From positions 434,001 through 498,000 of the forward strand of contig JAUKUA010000002.1 in the NCBI GenBank assembly GCA_030549175.1: a DNA stretch of 64,000 nucleotides, in the 5' to 3' direction. The notes under the pieces are model-generated. The model was not told where the DNA came from, ran no database searches, and saw only the letters and a list, made by a program, of their open reading frames with translations. Positions 22,166 through 32,352 of the stretch are shown in pieces (positions within the stretch are counted from its first letter, which is position 1; every line of letters starts with the position of its first letter). A program made the translations under genes and the position numbers. The stretch is from Lasiosphaeris hirsuta (Eukaryota; Ascomycota; Sordariomycetes; Sordariales; Lasiosphaeriaceae).

Positions 22166-22739
22166 TTAGTCGCGAATTTAATGTTGTTGTGTAAACGCTG
22201 CTTTATTGCATAAGGTAAGGTGCTATGTTGAGAAGCTGCTGATGACCAACGTTTGCCTGTCTCAGGTGCCTAGGCTTTCCATCTGATGTTGGCCTATTCA
22301 TATTGACAGCCTCCCTGTCGGAGGAGGGGGGGCCTTTGCCCCTATTCCAGGGTTCTGAATCTATCATAGCACCAGGCCCCCAAGGTAGAAAAATCCACCG
22401 TGCTGTCGAATATAAGCCAACGTACGAGGCAATTGTTACAGCATCTCTGGGATCTGGACCACCTGAGGACTGGGGGCCCAACGTGTACTAATGCACTGTA
22501 AGGTGTCTTTTATCTATTGTGCTATTGTATTGTGGAGGTAAAAGGACCCAATTGTCAATGGTAGAAAAGGCAAAAGGTGATAGGCTAGCCTGTGGGCTAG
22601 CCTATGCAGCAGTGAATGGTGGTCAAGATGCGGCGCCCTGTGTCCACGGTCGGGCAGGAAGATTGTAGGTAGGTATATATTTAGCTTATCATCTGGATTT
22701 CAGAAGCATTTCCAAAACATTCACGGATGGAATCCAGCA
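22166..22739. other. Intergenic, no gene recognised
   Basis: No recognisable coding features. A short inverted duplication (GGCTAGCC-type words) lies at about 22580-22605. Confidence 0.3.
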
Positions 22740-23248
22740 AGTAATTGCACCCTGCCTTATTTCTTGTATCACCCGGACTCGCATTTATTTTTCCTCCCTT
22801 TCACTTGGCCCCAACTTCACGCTCTGCGGCTCTGGGACCCACGTGTGACTTCCTCGATCTAGGAAACACAGGCTTAGGATCCACCCGTGCCTTCGGTTTC
22901 TTGTCGACGCAGGACCGTGACGCGCGTGTAACTTCTTCCACTCACAACATACCGCGTCGGGGTCAACCCTACTACGTCTTACGCAAGCCCAAAACCCACG
23001 TCTAGCTTCCCCGACTCACAGAATAAATACCACGTCGGACCACACATTGTCTTGCAAGCCCAGGACCCACACAGGAATTTCCCATTTCATCAGGGCACCC
23101 AAGGGCCGCGGGTGACTTCCTCAGCGCACATCCACAACGCAAAATTACAGCGTCTACAGGAAGGAGCAGGACTTGGACTTGTCCACCACCAAAACCAACG
23201 ATACCCATCTCCAACAGACAGGTTCGGGGTCAACAACAGAACACAGCC
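22740..23248 (+). repeat. Degenerate tandem repeat upstream of 23249 gene
   Basis: Related words of the type 'ACCCACGTGTGACTTCCTCGA' recur at about 22838, 22919, 22992 and 23108, spaced 70-115 bp apart. Each is preceded by AGGACC/AAGCCC-type sequence. This is an old tandem duplication in the promoter or leader of the next gene. Confidence 0.55.
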
Positions 23249-24427
23249 ATGGCGAGCACCAACTGGGAAGATCTCGTCCCAGCCCGCTTATCCCTCCAGG
23301 AGGTGGCTAACGAACTGGCGAATGATGACATCCCGCATATGCACTTGGATTCGCTGCCCAGACACCATGCGCGAATGATCCGCTCGAGATGGGAGGCCAA
23401 GCAGCAAGCTGATAAAGATCGCAAGGCAGAGTCCAAGGCACAAGTTGATCAGAGTGCTGCCCGGATCAGGCACTGGGAAACCACCGCGGAAAAGACGGCC
23501 CAGCGCCACCTCGCCGAATACCAAGAATACGACGAGGAAAATGCCCTGGCTATCGCCTTGGAGCGGTCACACGTTACTGCAAAGGAGGAGCAAAGCCGCA
23601 CCCAGTCCCCGGAGCTAGAAGAGACCGACCGACTCTGGAAGAAATATCACGAGGCCATTCGCGAGCTGATTGATGATGAGGTTGATTCCCACGCTCAGGC
23701 CCGGCCTGAGCTCTACCATCCGGCTCCCATCCGTTTTGGGCGTGGCACTCAGGCCAAAGATTATGTAGAGCATGAGTCTCCCTTCCTTGAGGCCCAGCGC
23801 AAGTCCATTCTCAGAAACCCGACTGGCTCGGCAACTCGGGCCCGCTCCGCGAGCTCGTCCAGCAACAAACACGTCAAGTTCAGTGACCCTGCCATCACAG
23901 CAATTTCGGACAAGGGAATCATGCCTGACACAGATAATGAGAGCAAGATGAGTTCAGATCACGCATGCTCTCATTCTCCCCGGGTCACCACCCCATACCC
24001 GAGAACCTGGAACGATTCTCCGCGACCTCAAACCCCGCCCCACTGCGAGGCCAATACTTTCGCCGCAGCTCCAGCCTCTCTGGAGCAACGACAGCATCCA
24101 GCTCACGGCTATCGCCGTCCTTCATTTGGAAGACCAGGCCAGTCGGCTTGGGCTGAGCCTGCCGAGCCAATCTGCTATACATACACAGAACGTGTGTATG
24201 TTCAGCCGCCACCTCAAGCTCCGTACTGTGCTCCGTCCTGGGCTGCTCCGTATCCCCGGTATCCCACACCTCCAGCTGGCCTAGGATACGGACCTTACCG
24301 CAGCTCCGGGACTCAAACGCCCCCCAGCAGAGGCACCACTGCCGGCACACACGACATCAACTCAGGCTACGGATATGTTTGGGCCGAGCCTTCGTACCAC
24401 ATCCCCGGGGCCTACCCACCCTACTGA
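23249..24427 (+). CDS. Hypothetical coiled-coil / Pro-rich protein
   Basis: A 392-aa single-exon protein of unknown function. Residues about 30-145 are charged and helical (many E, K, Q, A), probably a coiled coil. The middle contains 'AQRKSILRNPTG' and 'KHVKFSDPAIT', a KSILRN...VKF layout like that used by short docking motifs for protein phosphatase 1 or kinases. The last 130 residues are rich in P, Y, S and G (for example VYVQPPPQAPYCAPSWAAPYP) and disordered. No membrane segment or signal peptide. The start is the first ATG after a C/A-rich leader with degenerate repeats. It is probably lineage-restricted, and could be an RNA-granule or scaffold protein given its composition, but that is speculation. 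Confidence 0.6.
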   Translation: MASTNWEDLVPARLSLQEVANELANDDIPHMHLDSLPRHHARMIRSRWEAKQQADKDRKAESKAQVDQSAARIRHWETTAEKTAQRHLAEYQEYDEENALAIALERSHVTAKEEQSRTQSPELEETDRLWKKYHEAIRELIDDEVDSHAQARPELYHPAPIRFGRGTQAKDYVEHESPFLEAQRKSILRNPTGSATRARSASSSSNKHVKFSDPAITAISDKGIMPDTDNESKMSSDHACSHSPRVTTPYPRTWNDSPRPQTPPHCEANTFAAAPASLEQRQHPAHGYRRPSFGRPGQSAWAEPAEPICYTYTERVYVQPPPQAPYCAPSWAAPYPRYPTPPAGLGYGPYRSSGTQTPPSRGTTAGTHDINSGYGYVWAEPSYHIPGAYPPY

Positions 24428-25384
24428 ATGGCAAGGCCTATATAAGAGTAGCGCGTTGAGTCTGCTGGAGTCTCTAGACCGCTCACTCCACTCCAGGGAG
24501 GCACTGGGTCAGACCGTCGACTTGGTGGTTGCTCAGAGAGAGCACTTGCCTCGGACGGTTAACCCGGGACCCCCATCAACGCGCCCTAAGAGGTTCATCC
24601 CGCTAAAGGCAATTAACTAGAGGAGCGAGAGGACGTAGAGGGGCAGAGATACACGGAAAACGGAGGTATTTACCTCTGGTAGAACAATACATCTACCCTA
24701 TTTAACTCATAGCCGGGAGCAAAGCAAGTGACACAAGGCATTCAACCCAGTGAAGATGATGATGGGGTAGCACAGTCTAATTTCCAACTGTTTAGGGCCG
24801 TATGCCCCGTATCCATCTCGTTGGCTCGTCCCTGGGTCCCGGGTTGTTGTGAGTGTCCGCGTTAGCCTATGATCAAGGCCAGAAAGCCAAACGCTTCCGG
24901 CGCCTCGGGAGCTTCTCCGTCACCGGCAATTGAGTTTGTCAGCTAGGTGGTGATTCCCACTGCTGTGTGTCCCGAGAGGAAGACAATACAGATTTAAGCC
25001 GGGACTCCCACCTTCGACACCTAGGATGGCCTGAGGTTCAACTTCCCGCCAGATTTCATCGTGGTTGCCCTTTCATGGCGGTTGCCCCCGGCCCGTCTCC
25101 TATCCGCGACCAGCACATTTCAAACATCATTCCCCCGAGGAAAAATCATCTTTCAGCCACGACATTATTCTTCACTCCGCGTTATCGACATCAAATATCC
25201 GCAGCCCTCTGCAGCTCTCTGCAGCTCTCTGATGTCTTTTGCGTACCTAACTCAGGTCATACTTGCTGCCGCTCTACTTGAGCACCTGCTAGTCTTCCCT
25301 CTTGACACCGGCCACTCCTCTCCACCCTCTCAAGTACTCCTCTTCTGCCCTCTCTCCACGCAACGCCCTTGACTCCCCGAAAAT
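24428..25384. other. Intergenic and 5' leader
   Basis: No gene recognised in 24428-25000. 25180-25384 is C/T-rich with a short tandem 'GCAGCTCTCT' (25206-25230), as expected for the leader of the next gene. Confidence 0.4.
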
Positions 25385-26617
25385 ATGGGCACTCAACAGC
25401 CCCAGAACAGTCGCAAATGGCTCAAATGTCTAGCTAATGGACTTGCCATCGCACTTTGCCTCTGCCCTGCGGCTCACCTGATCGACACGCCGTCGAAAGA
25501 CGACCTGAAGAGCGCCGCCCAGGAGATCAGGATGAAAAGAAAGGCCAAATCCAAAGCAAGGCTCGCACAATGGCAAAGCAAGCCATCAGCGCCCAAGAAT
25601 CAACGGCGAAACCAGCCGTTGACAGCTCAAGAGTCGATGGCAGTCCAAGGGCCGTCTATCCGGGAGCCAGCGATCCCACAGCTGAAAACTCAAGAGCTGT
25701 CGGCCGAAGAGCTGACTGCCAGCCAAAAGGATGAATACATCAGGCAGTGGGCCATGGAGGCCTTGGACGCGGCACGACTGGCCTCGGACGCGGCTGAGAC
25801 TGACAACGCGAATGGATCCACCAACAAGGCTACCGCATCTAATAGCGCGGCCAAATGCGAGAAGAAGACTGCTAGTTCCAATATCACGAGTAAAGCTGAC
25901 GACACGAAGAAATCCGGCAAAGCCACCGGGTTCAAGAGACTTAGCCAGAAGGACCCTCAGAGCCCTGCTCAGAAGCCTGACAACAGCCCATTTCCACAGC
26001 AACACAAAAGTCACGACGGGGAAAACCGCCAAAAGCAGCAGATTGGCAAGAAAGGAGGTCATCCCAAGCAGGAAAAGAAACCACGCATAGTCTCTCCTGA
26101 GATGTTTCAAGAGCGATGGCTAGATCCGACTCGGGCTGTCCCAGCTCAATTCACTCGCCCAACCCACGTTGGCGATGCGGCCCAGGACCGCAAGACCGGC
26201 CCGCCACCCAATCAGAAACCGACCATCTTCACACCAGACAACAGTGATTGCAGCTTCTCATCTGCCCCCAAGCCCCGAGGAGTCCCGCTCAGCCAGTCCG
26301 CAGGCGACATGGCCGGCAAAGAAGAGTTGCCACCAAATGTCTATCTTCTTGACACCAAAATTGACGATGTTGGCATTAGCCACAAGATTCCTAGAAACTT
26401 CCCCCTAGCTTCTGACAACCACGCCAGAATGCCCGTCGGATTGCGCTCGCCTCCGGCGCCGAAGAGGCGCGGCCGCTCCCTGAGCACGACCCAGGCATCC
26501 GCGTGCGGCTCAGGCGCTTCCGACCGAGCCGTTGTGATGACTCCCAACTCTCCCACCATGGAGGAGAGACGGCTCGCCGCTCAGTTTCGGCAGTCTGACT
26601 GGGAGTGTATTGTATAG
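25385..26617 (+). CDS. Hypothetical basic, disordered protein
   Basis: A 410-aa single-exon protein that I do not recognise. Residues 13-32 (WLKCLANGLAIALCLCPAAH) form a hydrophobic segment that could be a signal anchor. The rest is low complexity, rich in K, Q, S, P and A, with basic clusters (KRKAKSKARL, GKKGGHPKQEKKPR). A more ordered, perhaps functional motif lies at about residues 230-245 (VSPEMFQERWLDPTRAVP), and a short block near the C-terminus (MEERRLAAQFRQSDWECIV) may be a conserved tail. Composition and single-exon structure resemble those of the genes at 17259 and 23249, but I see no shared sequence. Confidence 0.55.
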   Translation: MGTQQPQNSRKWLKCLANGLAIALCLCPAAHLIDTPSKDDLKSAAQEIRMKRKAKSKARLAQWQSKPSAPKNQRRNQPLTAQESMAVQGPSIREPAIPQLKTQELSAEELTASQKDEYIRQWAMEALDAARLASDAAETDNANGSTNKATASNSAAKCEKKTASSNITSKADDTKKSGKATGFKRLSQKDPQSPAQKPDNSPFPQQHKSHDGENRQKQQIGKKGGHPKQEKKPRIVSPEMFQERWLDPTRAVPAQFTRPTHVGDAAQDRKTGPPPNQKPTIFTPDNSDCSFSSAPKPRGVPLSQSAGDMAGKEELPPNVYLLDTKIDDVGISHKIPRNFPLASDNHARMPVGLRSPPAPKRRGRSLSTTQASACGSGASDRAVVMTPNSPTMEERRLAAQFRQSDWECIV

Positions 26618-27501
26618 AGAGGACGGGAGGAGCTGGAGGCTCGTCGACGGGAGGAGGCTTTGGAAGCCTAACAGATTGGGACTGGGTTGGATTGTTGTGT
26701 CTATGACGTGGAGTGCTGGTTTTGGCTTGTAGAGTGGGTGTTTGGACATGGCATGGTCAGGAGATGTGACTTTGGATTGGGGATGTTTGCTAGCATCTGT
26801 GGCATGTGGGAGCCATGAGTTTTCCGAGGTTGATGATAACCCCTGTCTTGTACGACCCGACCATAGATGACACAAGTGATATGAGGTAATGCATACTAGT
26901 ATCTTGATTGCGATTGCGTATCTGTTTAGTCAACGACAAGACCGTTCAGAGTGATAACATCGATCAAACATGTTTGAATACCAGTTTGTCGTCACGACGG
27001 GCGGCAAACCCTTTCTGTCCTTGACTACGCAGAGTTATCTTATTTGAGGTATACACCTAGGTATAAATAGCTGAATGGGTCCCTACTCACATATCTTAAA
27101 GTCTGCCCGGGTTATCTAATGAACTTATTCGACCCCGTTAGAACTATCTCACTTGCTTCCTCACAACCGTCTTGGTGGATGTAAATCCCAAGATGGCATA
27201 AGCAGATGACAATAAGGGAAGAGAATTATATCTCCTTACCCAAGCTATTCTCATATATATGCTTACGACAATTTGAAGTCCACACATTACCCCTTTTTTT
27301 CTCCTCAGCCGCACTGGCAGTAAAAATCTGCGGCGCCCCACCTGACAACCCTCCAAAGCAAGGGCAAAACAACACGACGCCTTCATTGGCCTTCGACTCG
27401 GCAACATCGAGAAAGGGGGCTGTGATTACGCGGGGCTTCTTCCAACAGCCGCTGTCCTACCAGCCAGCAACAACACTGGCAGCAGCAGAGCCGGCAGCAC
27501 A
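26618..27501. other. Intergenic, no gene recognised
   Basis: A T/G-rich 3' flank followed by an AT-rich stretch at 26880-27290. No recognisable coding features. Confidence 0.35.
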
Positions 27502-27969
27502 GTGGTGTTGGTAATTGGTTTAGGGTGCCCCCTATTGTCATCGGGGGGTATTAACACCAAGACCGACACCGACACCGAAACTGACAGCGTCAGGGGGACC
27601 AACAATACCTTTACCAACCCGAGTCCCCGCCGAGCTGCTCGGCTTTCGAGTCACGAGTCCGCAGCCCCTGTCGCTGGCCCTTCTTCCAAATCGGACAAGC
27701 CGGCCAAGTCAGCCAAGAAGGCCAACAGGAAGAAGCCAGAGCTGAGCGACTACGCAAAGCAACGTGCGGAGGAGGAGCAGATCAGGGGCACCAACAACAC
27801 CCTTGCCGCCTGGTTCGGCAATATCCCAGCCACAAAGCCGCTGGAGATAATGGTGTCGACATCAAAGAGAAGGTACCTGGTGGAGGGTGAGGTCGGGACG
27901 AACCGCGGGCCCCCGGCCTCACCACTGACTCGACCGGGTACCTTCGTTACCCAGCCACTACCACACTAG
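27502..27969 (+). CDS. Possible small hypothetical protein
   Basis: An open frame of up to 155 codons with no ATG at its very start in a strong context. The translation has a T/D-rich start, two 'RGTNNT' copies about 65 residues apart, and a Lys/Pro-rich middle (KPAKSAKKANRKKPEL). It could be a genuine short gene or an exon. Nothing identifies a function. Confidence 0.25.
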   Translation: MVLVIGLGCPLLSSGGINTKTDTDTETDSVRGTNNTFTNPSPRRAARLSSHESAAPVAGPSSKSDKPAKSAKKANRKKPELSDYAKQRAEEEQIRGTNNTLAAWFGNIPATKPLEIMVSTSKRRYLVEGEVGTNRGPPASPLTRPGTFVTQPLPH

Positions 27970-28897
27970 CCTCACAGTGGACGAAGAACGCACTCATAAG
28001 ATTCAATGTCATACGCCCAGCCTTTGATGGCTTCCAGTTTCTCGAAGATTGTTGTTTGGGGACTTCTTATATGATATCTTCGGCCGCGAGAGTCGCTAGG
28101 ATGTTGAGAAAGTACTCCGAGACCGTAAGTAAATAAGACTCTTCCATCCCCCTCATAGCTAATTCTAATATAGAAATCAGAGTCTTGGCGCATAGTACTT
28201 TCGTCAGTTGTCTCTTGACAAGGTCAAAATCAAAGTGTCAGCACGCACCAACCCTTCTCCGGAATAGTAGGTTAGGCACAAGGAGCGGCCGGCGTATCCA
28301 ATGGCGTTTCAATCCAGACTTACATAGTCGGGGATCATTGATGAGATGGTGGGCTTTTGGGGTTGAATTTGGAACAATGTTTTGTTTTTCGGCAACGCGT
28401 TAGGGGGAACACATAGAGTATCGAAGTCCTTGATCCATGTATAGCAGTAGTAGCTCGAAAATGCATCGAGATTCTCTTCTTTAGGACAATAGCCCAACCA
28501 ATGAACAACCCTTTATCTCGGGGAGACATGAAGTCCATGGCAGGTACCAGTAACAATTGCGCTCGGATCCTTTGTGCAACCAGAATGCGACGCTGGCGCG
28601 GTTCGACGAATAAGAGGCAAGCTCGACCGTCCGGTTCCCCGCGCCAAGAGCCTGAACCGCGCCATCGCGATGACGGACAGCAAAAGGCGTTCTTCGTTGC
28701 TTCTTTCGCCGCCAGTCACGTAAGACAGCATCCACCCTCGCAGCGCCGCCAAGTCAGCCCTTTGCACAACCACCAAACAGCCAGTCATATTCGGCGTCTT
28801 TACTTGGCCATCATTTTCGTCCTCTCGGGACCCAACATCGACCCATCACACCGGTCGCCGAGAGCGTCGACGGAAAATCGCGCACTCGGCTAAAGTG
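27970..28897. other. Intergenic, no gene recognised
   Basis: Overlapping open frames on both strands without motifs. It leads into the promoter of the LaeA-like gene. Confidence 0.3.
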
Positions 28898-28915
28898 CCC
28901 CCCCCCCCCCCCCCC
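28898..28915. repeat. Poly-C tract (18 C)
   Basis: A run of 18 C just upstream of the presumed start codon of the LaeA-like gene. It makes the upstream frame length-variable, which is one reason to prefer the ATG at 28970. Confidence 0.9.
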
Positions 28916-28969
28916 GAGGCCACGGCGCCGGACCTCACCACCAAACGACAGAGCTGCCGCCGTCACACC

Positions 28970-30509
28970 ATGGCCGGCCAGCTCGATAGCGCCTCCCCAA
29001 GCCAGCTGCCACACCGGTCGAAGCCGGCAGAGGTGACAGAGCAGCCTCCTTCGTCACTGGCACCCGCCATCGGCGATAATGCCGGAGAAGCTGCCGAGAG
29101 CGCGGCCAGCGCCGGCAGTGATGGAGCTGCGCCGCCAAGCCAGGAATCGGCGCTAGAGGCGTCTGATCCTCGCGGCCTTGATACCGACTCTGTTGGGGCG
29201 CCGAGTAGTTTCTCCATTGGCCTGAGTGTGGGTGCATCACAGGACCTGTGGCCTATGACAACTCACTCGCTAACAAAAGCGGTATTATTCAGGTTGACAA
29301 TGGGAGAGATGGTGACATCTCTGAGCATGGAATCCAGCGACCGTACGTGCTATCGGCACATGACCGCACCCTAGTAGAGTTGGCCGACTTTCCGCTAATA
29401 ACAATAACCGGAAGTTGAAGCTCGTCTAGCGTCTCCGCAACGTCTAGTGTTTATCAGTTTGTGGAAGAGTTTGGGAGGACGTATCACGCGTACAAGGAAG
29501 GGAGTGAGTTTACCCCTAGGGGTACCAACTCGATGAGAGCCGAGGACTGACTAGAGTAGAATATTTCATGCCAAATGATATTGTAAGCTTCATCAACGCG
29601 ATATGGCATGGTCTCGAGACTAACAAGAACTCAAGCCCGAACAAGAACGTCTAGATCTCCAACACTCAATAGCAGTCCGCCTCTTTGGCAAACTTGCCCT
29701 CGCCCCCATCAAGACCCCCAAAAGAGTCCTCGATATCGGCACCGGTAACCCCCTCCCTCCCCCTCCCCCTCATTTCCCATTCCCCAACTCCCGCTCACAC
29801 CCTCCCAGGAACCGGCATCTGGGCCATCGAATTCGCCAACGAGCACCCGGAATCCGAAGTCCTCGGCACCGACCTGAGCCCAATCCAACCAGACTAGTAC
29901 ACCCCCCCTACCCCTTATTCCGCGCCCCCTAACCCTTTCCCTCTCCCCAGCATCCCTCCAAACTGCCACTTCGAGATCGACGACGCCGAAGACGAGTGGG
30001 TCTTCTCGCACCCTTTCGACCTGGTGCACTCGCGCTTCATGTGTGGCGCCTTCAGCGACTTCCCCAAGGTGTTCCGGTCGGCGTTTGCCAACCTGGCGCC
30101 GGGCGGGTGGGCCGAGTTCCAGGACTACTACGTCAAGATGCAGTGCGTGGACAGGTCGCTGGCGGGCACGGCGCTGGAGCGGTGGAATGACTTGCTGCTG
30201 GATGGGGTCGCGCGCCTGGGCAAGAACGGGCTGGCCGTTGCCAAGTTCAAGCAGCAGATGGTCGAGGCTGGGTTTGTGGATGTCGTGGAGAAGAAGTTTG
30301 CGCTGCCGGGGAATGCGTGGGCCAAGGGCCGTGAGGAGAAGATCCTCGGGACGATGCAGATGATGAACATCATGGATGGGCTACATGGCATTTCGATTGG
30401 CTTGTTTACCAAGGTGTTTGGGATGAGTGTGGAGGAGGTTGAAGCGCTGATTGAGGATACGAGGAGGGATTTGCAGGATAGGAATATCCATTTTTACTAC
30501 GTCGTGTGA
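28970..30509 (+). CDS. LaeA-like SAM-dependent methyltransferase
   Basis: A multi-exon gene. The supported 3' exons are about 29430-29503, 29560-29582, 29636-29744, 29809-29896 and 29951-30509. Introns are 29504-29559, 29583-29635 (branch CTAAC), 29745-29808 and 29897-29950. Family hallmarks appear across the joins: [10 protein letters not shown] then KYFMPND, then [16 protein letters not shown], then [20 protein letters not shown] (SAM motif I), [26 protein letters not shown] and [10 protein letters not shown]. LaeA-like proteins are nuclear or cytosolic methyltransferases, some of which regulate secondary metabolism. The 5' end is uncertain. The ATG at 28970 (good context) opens an S/A/E-rich N-terminus, but I cannot join it cleanly to the 29430 exon: the frame reading '[14 protein letters not shown]' meets a TGA at about 29416. 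There may be another intron, or a frameshift. Confidence 0.75.
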
Positions 30510-31956
30510 GCATTCCCTCCCCCTATTGCCGACTCCCGGAAGATCGCTGACCAGATAGCGACAAGTATGAGCGTATATGGGCGGAAACCAGAATAAAGGG
30601 CTCCAAGTTGTTCGAGGTCGTTCTGAGCGGTGAGTCTTTCGACTCAAGCTCAACTTTGGCGGCGGTGTTGAGATGCTTATGAGCTCTCCAACCTTCTTGA
30701 GTCTTAGGGGCTTCCTGGTGAAGCACGGTTAATATCCATTTTCTTCTACCCCCGGCATGAAAAAAGGGTTCTCATTGAACATAAACAGCCCGGTGGCTGT
30801 CAGCTGTACATTCCTGTTGCCGGTAAACAGAAGAGTCAATAACCGTCGACCGCTTATGAACATAAGATTTCGGCCATACAATTGCTTGCCAGTTACACCT
30901 ACTGCCAACACAAGAGCGGAGACGGAATGTGTCGGGTTCGCCCCACAGCGTGATGATTGTGGACGGCTCTGCAGAGCAGCGCTGGAAAGGCCAAGGCGTT
31001 GCTACCCGAGGGTAACAGTTTGGAACTCCAGTTACGTACCTTACCTAGGGAACTAATTAGTTGAACTCGGGCGTGCTACAGATATACCAACATAGCCTTG
31101 TGCAATAGTGTCATCAAATTGGTGGGGGCATTTGGCCCGGCAAGCCGCCCGTGGTGTGGTAACACAAGATCGCGGCTCGAGTTACACCAGGGGACGTCTA
31201 CATATCTCCCCCAAGAAGCAGCGGCCGCACAGCATGTTATGAGAACACGGTAAACTTCGTCAATAACCCATATGTACATAAAACTACAGCGCGATCGGAC
31301 GCGGGTCCCTCGTTGTCTCCTCTGCTGCGCCAGTTCTTGGCCATACCTACTCATTTCGTGTAATTACAATGATCCGTACAAAAGCCGGATGCAGAACCCG
31401 ATCCATTCCGCGGCATATCACGCGCGCTCAAACGGTGGGTGTGCATCGTCGGCCAACTTGAATGCTCTCCAAACCCCCTTTCTCCGGCGCGGCATGCATG
31501 CGTGACATGAGAATCATGACCAGCGACTCCCCAAATAGAAAGAAAATAGGAAAGGTGTCCAACAGATGTCCCCATTTGTGGGAAATGCTGTAAAAGTCGT
31601 AAAGCTTTTGTGGAAAATAAAAAAGAATGCAGGTTGCTCCGTTCTATGCTGAACCTCGAGCCGAGCCGAGCTGAGCTCATGAGGAAAGTCTTGTTCATCG
31701 TCGTGAAAATGGAAAGGCCGGTCCCCATATCAGCCCACCTGCAAATGTCGCACAGAGTTGTTGTCCGGCGTCAGATACGCCCTCCCCGGCAGAGCCTCAA
31801 CAATCGCAAATCAAGCACGCAGGGTTGTCCTTCGTCGCACAGGCATGCATCCCTTATCGTAGTCGCTAATCCATTTGTCGTCTGTCCCACACGGTGGTTT
31901 CTCGTGTTCTCGACGTCAACGCCGTAATTCCTTCTTGGGCTGTGCATGGCGGTTCC
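30510..31956. other. Intergenic, no gene recognised
   Basis: About 1.4 kb between convergent genes. Probably 3' UTRs plus unassigned sequence. Confidence 0.35.
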
Positions 31957-32352
31957 TCACCGAGCCTCACCGTTGTAGCTCATGCGGTGGTTCGTCCTCC
32001 AGTCGGGCTGCGGCTCGGGGTCGGCACCGCCTGGCCTGGACATGCCGAAGCCAGGCATTGACGACCACCGGTTGAGCTTCTTCTGTGCTTTCGAGACTTG
32101 TGGGGATTCGGTTGGCGACGTCGGTGATGCGGGGGATTGCGGCGCGGGGGTGGGCGTCTCCTCGACTGGCGGCATTCTGCTTGTGTTGGAAGACGAGCCG
32201 GTTGTGTTGGGGGAATTGTAGATGTATTCGCCGTCCACGTATATGGCGTTGGACACAAAGGTGGAGCGACGGTGGCGCCGGCGCGTATACCGCTGCTCGA
32301 GACGGAAGAGCTCAATTTTCGCCTGGATGCGGTCGAGAATGTTGAGACCCAT
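31957..32352 (-). CDS. Small conserved basic fungal protein
   Basis: A 131-aa single-exon protein. The N-terminal 45 residues are highly charged and helical (ILDRIQAKIELFRLEQRY, then RRRHRRSTFVSNAIYVDGEY). I believe this pattern is shared by small uncharacterised proteins of many filamentous ascomycetes. The middle is P/T/S-rich and disordered. Near the end a short block (KKLNRWSSMPGFGMSRPGG) is also of conserved type. No signal peptide or membrane helix. The long pyrimidine-rich upstream region (32353-32700) fits a strong promoter and leader. Function unknown. Confidence 0.7.
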   Translation of the reverse strand: MGLNILDRIQAKIELFRLEQRYTRRRHRRSTFVSNAIYVDGEYIYNSPNTTGSSSNTSRMPPVEETPTPAPQSPASPTSPTESPQVSKAQKKLNRWSSMPGFGMSRPGGADPEPQPDWRTNHRMSYNGEAR

